Part shown: piece after piece, positions 37,711 through 40,759 of the stretch
Layout: every line of letters starts with the position of its first letter
Numbering within the stretch: the stretch's first letter is position 1
Assembly (NCBI RefSeq): GCF_003570725.1
Contig: NZ_QWVS01000063.1
Location: forward strand, 1-40,759
Direction of reading: 5' to 3'
DNA from: Peribacillus asahii
GTDB lineage: Bacteria > Bacillota > Bacilli > Bacillales > DSM-1321
Length of the DNA stretch: 40,759 bases
Made by a program: the position numbers and the translations under genes
The notes under the pieces: model-generated
The model's input: the letters and a program-made list of their open reading frames with translations, nothing else
Told to the model about the DNA's origin: nothing
Databases searched by the model: none

Positions 37711-38559
37711 ATGAGTAAGTATGAATTATTTCCAGATTCACCGCTAACAGATGAAGAATTCGCACAATTAGACCAAACGGTAATTGATTCGGCAAGAAGG
37801 CAGTTGGTTGGACGCCGTTTTATCGAACTGTACGGTCCTCTTGGAAAAGGAATGCAAAGTATTTTTAATGATATTTTTATGGAAAACTATGAAGCAAAAA
37901 TGGATTTCCAGGGATCATTCGATCTGAATATTGAATCTAGCAAACGAGTAAATTATACCATTCCATTGCTTTATAAAGATTTCGTTTTATACTGGCGTGA
38001 TTTGGAGCAAGCGAAAGTGTTAGATATCCCGATAGATTTTTCAGCAGCTGCAAATGCAGCCCGTGATGTTGCTTTATTAGAAGATCAGATGATTTTTCAT
38101 GGGTCAAAGGAGTTTGAAATTCCCGGACTTATGAATGTTAAAGGTCGGTTGACACAATTGCTTGGAAATTGGTATGAGTCAGGAAATGCTTTTCAGGATG
38201 TAGTGGACGCAAGAAATAAATTACTTGAAATGAAGCATAATGGACCGTTTGCCCTTGTGCTCTCACCAGAGTTATATTCATTATTGCATCGTGTACATAA
38301 GGATACAAATGTTCTTGAAATTGAACATGTTCGGGAACTTGTTACAGATGGAGTCTTCCAGTCACCAGTTTTAAAAGGAAAAACGGGAGTTCTTGTCAAT
38401 ACAGGAAAAAACAATTTGGATCTTGCCGTGTCAGAGGACTTCGATACAGTCCATCTGGGAGAAGAAGGAATGAATCATCCATTCCGTGTTTATGAAACAG
38501 TTGTTTTACGAATTAAACGCCCATCCGCGATTTGCACGCTGGAAGATCCCGAAACTTGA
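37711..38559 (+). CDS. encapsulin nanocompartment shell protein (family 1, large type)
   Basis: The 282-residue protein has the HK97-like encapsulin pattern: an N-terminal helix followed by ARRQLVGRRFIELYGPLGKG, an extended loop (YTIPLLYKDFVLYWRDLEQA), the P-domain (NAARDVALLEDQMIFHGS, GPFALVLSPELYSLLHRV) and the C-terminal beta strand RVYETVVLRI. The length matches the Quasibacillus thermotolerans shell, which forms a 240-subunit T=4 particle, more than the shorter T=1 types. The shell would enclose the IMEF cargo and the ferredoxin of the same operon. AAGGAGG lies eight bases ahead of the ATG. Its TGA overlaps the next start (TGATG). Confidence 0.95.
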   Translation: MSKYELFPDSPLTDEEFAQLDQTVIDSARRQLVGRRFIELYGPLGKGMQSIFNDIFMENYEAKMDFQGSFDLNIESSKRVNYTIPLLYKDFVLYWRDLEQAKVLDIPIDFSAAANAARDVALLEDQMIFHGSKEFEIPGLMNVKGRLTQLLGNWYESGNAFQDVVDARNKLLEMKHNGPFALVLSPELYSLLHRVHKDTNVLEIEHVRELVTDGVFQSPVLKGKTGVLVNTGKNNLDLAVSEDFDTVHLGEEGMNHPFRVYETVVLRIKRPSAICTLEDPET

Positions 38560-38984
38560 TGGTATCAATGAATAAAAGAGCATGGACTGTCGGCTCCCTT
38601 ATTCCAGGAAGTATAATTCAAAAGCGTACACTCAAAAAGCAGCTTACAAAACCTGATACATCTGATCAACAAATTTGCCCCCGTAACAACATCATTGTTC
38701 AGCAACATGAAAACAGATTTGAAATTCAGCCTGCGGAAGGGAAATTACTAGATGTTGCTTTAAATCAGGGAATAGCATTGCAATATAAATGCCGAAAAGG
38801 AACTTGTGGATTATGTACAGTAAAAATTATTGAGGATGGTCCTGGATTATCCGAGCCAAATGAAAAAGAGCAAAAAAAGCTAAAGAAAACGTTAAACAAC
38901 GGTCTCCGATTGGCTTGCCAGGCAGAAATTCCTTTATTAGAAAAACAAACTTATCACCTTAATAGCGAAAGTCAATGTACGTAA
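38559..38984 (+). CDS. [2Fe-2S] ferredoxin with N-terminal encapsulin-targeting motif
   Basis: The 141-residue protein has a plant-type ferredoxin domain (about 44-137) with the cluster motif Cys78-x4-Cys83-x2-Cys86 and Cys120. Near the N-terminus is AWTVGSLIPGS (8-18), nearly the same as the IMEF targeting peptide, so it is probably loaded inside the shell. A basic linker (20-45) joins the two. In the known IMEF system such a ferredoxin is proposed to reduce and mobilise stored iron. The ATG at 38559 overlaps the shell stop by one base; 38568 is an alternative start, and neither has a strong ribosome site, suggesting coupling. Confidence 0.88.
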   Translation: MVSMNKRAWTVGSLIPGSIIQKRTLKKQLTKPDTSDQQICPRNNIIVQQHENRFEIQPAEGKLLDVALNQGIALQYKCRKGTCGLCTVKIIEDGPGLSEPNEKEQKKLKKTLNNGLRLACQAEIPLLEKQTYHLNSESQCT

Positions 38985-39050
38985 AGGTTATAGATTTGAG
39001 AGCTTTCGCATCTTTACTATTGTCCGCTTCATACAAATTCTGATCGTACA

Positions 39051-39086
39051 AAAAACAAGGTTCCTTATAGAGGAACCTTGTTTTTC
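39051..39086. terminator. bidirectional terminator between the encapsulin operon and its convergent neighbour
   Basis: A 9-bp stem (CAAGGTTCC with GGAACCTTG, loop of seven) flanked by AAAAA and TTTTT serves both strands. The stop of the minus-strand gene overlaps its edge. Confidence 0.88.
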
Positions 39087-39564
39087 ATGCAAATAAGCGT
39101 TTGTTTATATGAATTAACTTTTCTTCAAGTGGGAATGGAAGAACAATATTGTGGTTTTTCAATTCTTTTATACTAATATCCCTGACAAGTTTTAAAGCTT
39201 CTTGCTTAAAAGTATGAGTAACGAAACCGGCATTTACATCACATAATTTTTGTAAGTATTGCATGGTATCCTGCAGCAATAATTGTTTCACATGCATATT
39301 ATTCAGCTGACAAATCAATTTATGCTGCAATCCTTTTATTACAGCAATTTGATCAACATGTGCAATAATGTTTGTTCCCTCTTCATCCATAAAACATACG
39401 GAAACATAGTGACCTTTAGAGATATCAACATTTATAAACACAGGATTTTGATAAGATTCACCAGAAGTTAACCTTATCATGTCTGCTTCTGCGGCTCCGC
39501 CTATTTTACGGCGATTTGAAATAACAGTATGAATATCTTTCAACCCATATAGCATGTTAATCAT
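39085..39564 (-). CDS. Fur-box controlled protein of unknown function
   Basis: I do not recognise this 159-residue protein. It has no signal peptide or membrane helix. The N-terminal half looks beta-rich (DIHTVISNRRKIGGAAEADM, then PVFINVDISKGHYVSVCFMD); the C-terminal half looks helical (about 85-159), with scattered His and Cys but no clear metal motif. The ATG at 39564 is set by GGGAGG six bases upstream; the frame is open to 39636 but that would start inside the promoter. The promoter contains a near-perfect Fur box, so the gene should be expressed when iron is low. It converges on the encapsulin iron-storage operon, which suggests a role in iron handling (inference). Confidence 0.72.
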   Translation of the reverse strand: MINMLYGLKDIHTVISNRRKIGGAAEADMIRLTSGESYQNPVFINVDISKGHYVSVCFMDEEGTNIIAHVDQIAVIKGLQHKLICQLNNMHVKQLLLQDTMQYLQKLCDVNAGFVTHTFKQEALKLVRDISIKELKNHNIVLPFPLEEKLIHINKRLFA

Positions 39565-39607
39565 GTTGTTCCTCCCGAAAAAAATATCTGATATATGTCT
39601 ACTTTTA

Positions 39608-39636
39608 ATTTTATAGATAATGAGAATCATTGTCAA
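39608..39636 (-). promoter_or_regulatory. sigma-A promoter with Fur box in the spacer
   Basis: On the minus strand TTGACA (39636-39631) and TAAAAT (39613-39608) are 17 bases apart. The 19-bp Fur box lies at 39616-39634 (plus-strand GATAATGAGAATCATTGTC), matching the consensus GATAATGATAATCATTATC at 17 of 19 positions. Bound Fur would block polymerase, giving repression by iron. Confidence 0.85.
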
Positions 39637-39960
39637 TCTTTATTTATTCATGATACATAGGATTTTTTCCAACATAGTTTTATCTTTACCAATAAACCCC
39701 GCTAGCCACTTTGCATCATTCCTTTATCCTCCGATACAATAACAGTCCATTACGTTATCATAATAACTTTTATGTAAAAAAATATAAAAAAGAGGTTAAG
39801 GGAATAAGAGAGAATACGTACTAACTGAAATCTTAAAAGATTAGGTAACCATTTTGAGTTTACCCTTCATTATTCATGTTCATAGGTTTTTTTCATATTA
39901 AAAAAAAGCATAGAATAAAAGATTTTTATTTTGGCTTTTCTATTACAGAACTTTCTGAAC
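39637..39960. other. intergenic stretch without a supported gene
   Basis: This AT-rich stretch separates the Fur-controlled gene from the IS605-type element. A 26-codon minus-strand frame (39640-39720) lacks a start in frame and may be a remnant or chance. Nothing else is supported. Confidence 0.5.
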
Positions 39961-40070
39961 GAGAAAGCCCATTACGGTGCGTTAGCACCCCCTTTAGGGA
40001 TGGGATGAAAGTGAGGTCAGATACGGAGCGCCACAAAAAATCGAAGATTTGTGGTGCTTCTAGTATCTGA
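39949..40070 (+). mobile_element. structured segment resembling a TnpB-transposon end / guide RNA
   Basis: The sequence folds into successive hairpins: GGTGC-GTTA-GCACC (39976-39989), CCC-TTTA-GGG (39991-40000) and a long stem of 20 pairs with a two-base bulge (40018-40037 with 40048-40069). The GCACCCCCTTTAGGGATGGGA stretch recalls the right ends and guide RNAs of IS605/IS1341-type elements. These normally lie after tnpB, so finding it before tnpB suggests a nested or adjacent element, or an unusual left end. The assignment is pattern-based. Confidence 0.45.
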
Positions 40071-40088
40071 AATGAATAAAGCTTCTAG

Positions 40089-40117
40089 ACAAGAGTTTTC
40101 TCTTGTTTTTTTATTTT
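40089..40117 (+). terminator. terminator ahead of tnpB
   Basis: A 7-bp stem (ACAAGAG with CTCTTGT, TTTT loop) is followed by a long T-run. It would stop any plus-strand transcript that includes the structured segment before it reaches tnpB. Confidence 0.75.
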
Positions 40118-40126
40118 TCATTATTG

Positions 40127-40132
40127 TATAAT
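40127..40132 (+). promoter_or_regulatory. -10 box of tnpB
   Basis: A perfect TATAAT lies shortly ahead of the tnpB start region, just downstream of the terminator T-run. A -35 was not identified with confidence. Confidence 0.4.
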
Positions 40133-40143
40133 AACGGAAACGA

Positions 40144-40759
40144 ATGTTCGTGAATAAGGTGGATAAAGTGGATGTTGTAAAAGAAAAAAGCGATACCTAC
40201 CATAAGGGCTTTAAATTTCGTTTATATCCAACAAATGAACAAGCCATTCAATTCAATAAAACAATTGGATGTTGCCGGTATTCGTTTAATTTGGCATTAA
40301 AAAAACAAAAAGAAAAAGACTTGCTATGGTGGATCACGGAGGAAATGTTTCAAAATGGTCAACTTCTTTCGAACGAATGGAAAGGCCCAAGATTTAGTGC
40401 CAACGCTTCTATGAAAGATCATACTCAATTTAAGAAAACGACTCCGTGGTTAAAAGAAGTGGATTCTACAGCTATCCAAAACGCTATTCAGTACTTGGGA
40501 GAAGCCTATGATTCGTATTATAAAAAAGAAAAAGGCAGACCTACATTCAAATCCAAAAAGAATGCTATCCAGTCCTATACATCAAAGTGTAACTACAACA
40601 AAGGTGTAGGGACCATACGCATTGTAGACGAAAATTATATCATCCTACCAAAAGTGGGAAAAGTTCGTTTTGCTAAATCAAAAGAAATTGATGGCAAAAT
40701 TATGAATGCAACCGTCCGAAGAACACCTTCTGGGAAGTATTTTGTTTCTATTCTATGTG
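40144..40759 (+). CDS. tnpB: TnpB, IS605/IS1341-family RNA-guided nuclease (partial, runs off the window)
   Basis: The frame is open from an ATG at 40144 to the window end (205 codons) with no stop. The N-terminus reads YHKGFKFRLYPTNEQAIQFN and TIGCCRYSFNLALKKQKE, the OrfB/TnpB N-terminal pattern. STAIQNAIQYLGEAYDSYYK and KGRPTFKSKKN are also typical TnpB phrases. The RuvC catalytic half lies outside the window. The start may instead be GTG at 40168, which has AGGTGG five bases upstream. No TnpA transposase gene is seen in the window. Confidence 0.88.
   Translation, partial: MFVNKVDKVDVVKEKSDTYHKGFKFRLYPTNEQAIQFNKTIGCCRYSFNLALKKQKEKDLLWWITEEMFQNGQLLSNEWKGPRFSANASMKDHTQFKKTTPWLKEVDSTAIQNAIQYLGEAYDSYYKKEKGRPTFKSKKNAIQSYTSKCNYNKGVGTIRIVDENYIILPKVGKVRFAKSKEIDGKIMNATVRRTPSGKYFVSILC

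Noticed and set aside
39876..40070. A 64-codon plus-strand open frame
   Set aside because: It lies over the structured element end with hairpins, has no ribosome site and resembles no protein.

Overview
The window looks like chromosome of a low-GC, Gram-positive, spore-forming Bacillaceae. Supporting signs are strong AGGAGG-type ribosome sites with several TTG starts, S-box (SAM-I) riboswitches ahead of methionine genes, an odhAB operon, an LrgA/LrgB pair, a YkwD-like CAP protein, a DUF2639 mini-protein and a Bacillus-type methionine salvage cluster. Species cannot be fixed from the sequence alone.

Layout: 1-4.2 kb holds odhA-odhB (2-oxoglutarate dehydrogenase E1 and E2, minus strand), ending in a strong terminator at the left edge and preceded by a good CcpA cre site. 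4.5-6.1 kb has a DODA/LigB-like protein with altered active-site histidines and a secreted polysaccharide deacetylase. 6.4-11.9 kb is an S-box controlled yitJ-metH operon (methylene-THF reductase/homocysteine methyltransferase and cobalamin methionine synthase). 12-15.4 kb carries dapF, a beta-carbonic anhydrase, a tubby/LURP-like membrane protein and a DUF4870 gene whose start is frameshifted. 15.6-18.5 kb (plus strand) has uppP, a GNAT gene behind an unusual structured leader with a tRNA T-arm-like hairpin, and lrgA-lrgB-like genes. 18.6-22.8 kb has a stand-alone MurG with a DUF2639 gene, a MATE exporter, an Hsp20-like protein and a CAP-domain secreted protein with a 39-bp minisatellite. 23.2-26.7 kb is a four-gene envelope-signalling operon (propeller lipoprotein, response regulator, sensor kinase, YtkA-like lipoprotein). 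27-29.5 kb has a zinc ribbon protein, a G3E/CobW GTPase, a GntR/FCD gene remnant and a DMT exporter. 29.6-33.2 kb is methionine salvage: mtnE and mtnU divergent, then an S-box ahead of mtnK. 33.4-36.9 kb has an LCP lipoprotein, a CtpA/B-type S41 protease and deoD.

The most striking part is 37.1-39.6 kb: a complete encapsulin iron-storage operon of the IMEF type. It encodes an IMEF cargo with C-terminal targeting peptide (TVGSLL), a 282-residue encapsulin shell (the size of the large T=4 type), and a [2Fe-2S] ferredoxin carrying the same targeting motif at its N-terminus (WTVGSLI). This system class is already known from Firmicutes (Quasibacillus thermotolerans). Convergent to it lies an unrecognised 159-residue gene whose promoter has a near-perfect Fur box (17/19) lying almost wholly between the -35 and -10, which links the locus to iron limitation. 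The shell, cargo and ferredoxin would store iron as mineral and later reduce and release it; the Fur-controlled neighbour is a candidate new partner, which is inference.

The right edge (about 39.95 kb onward) is the start of an IS605/IS1341-type element: structured repeats that resemble a TnpB guide-RNA/right-end segment, a terminator, a promoter, and a tnpB gene that runs out of the window.
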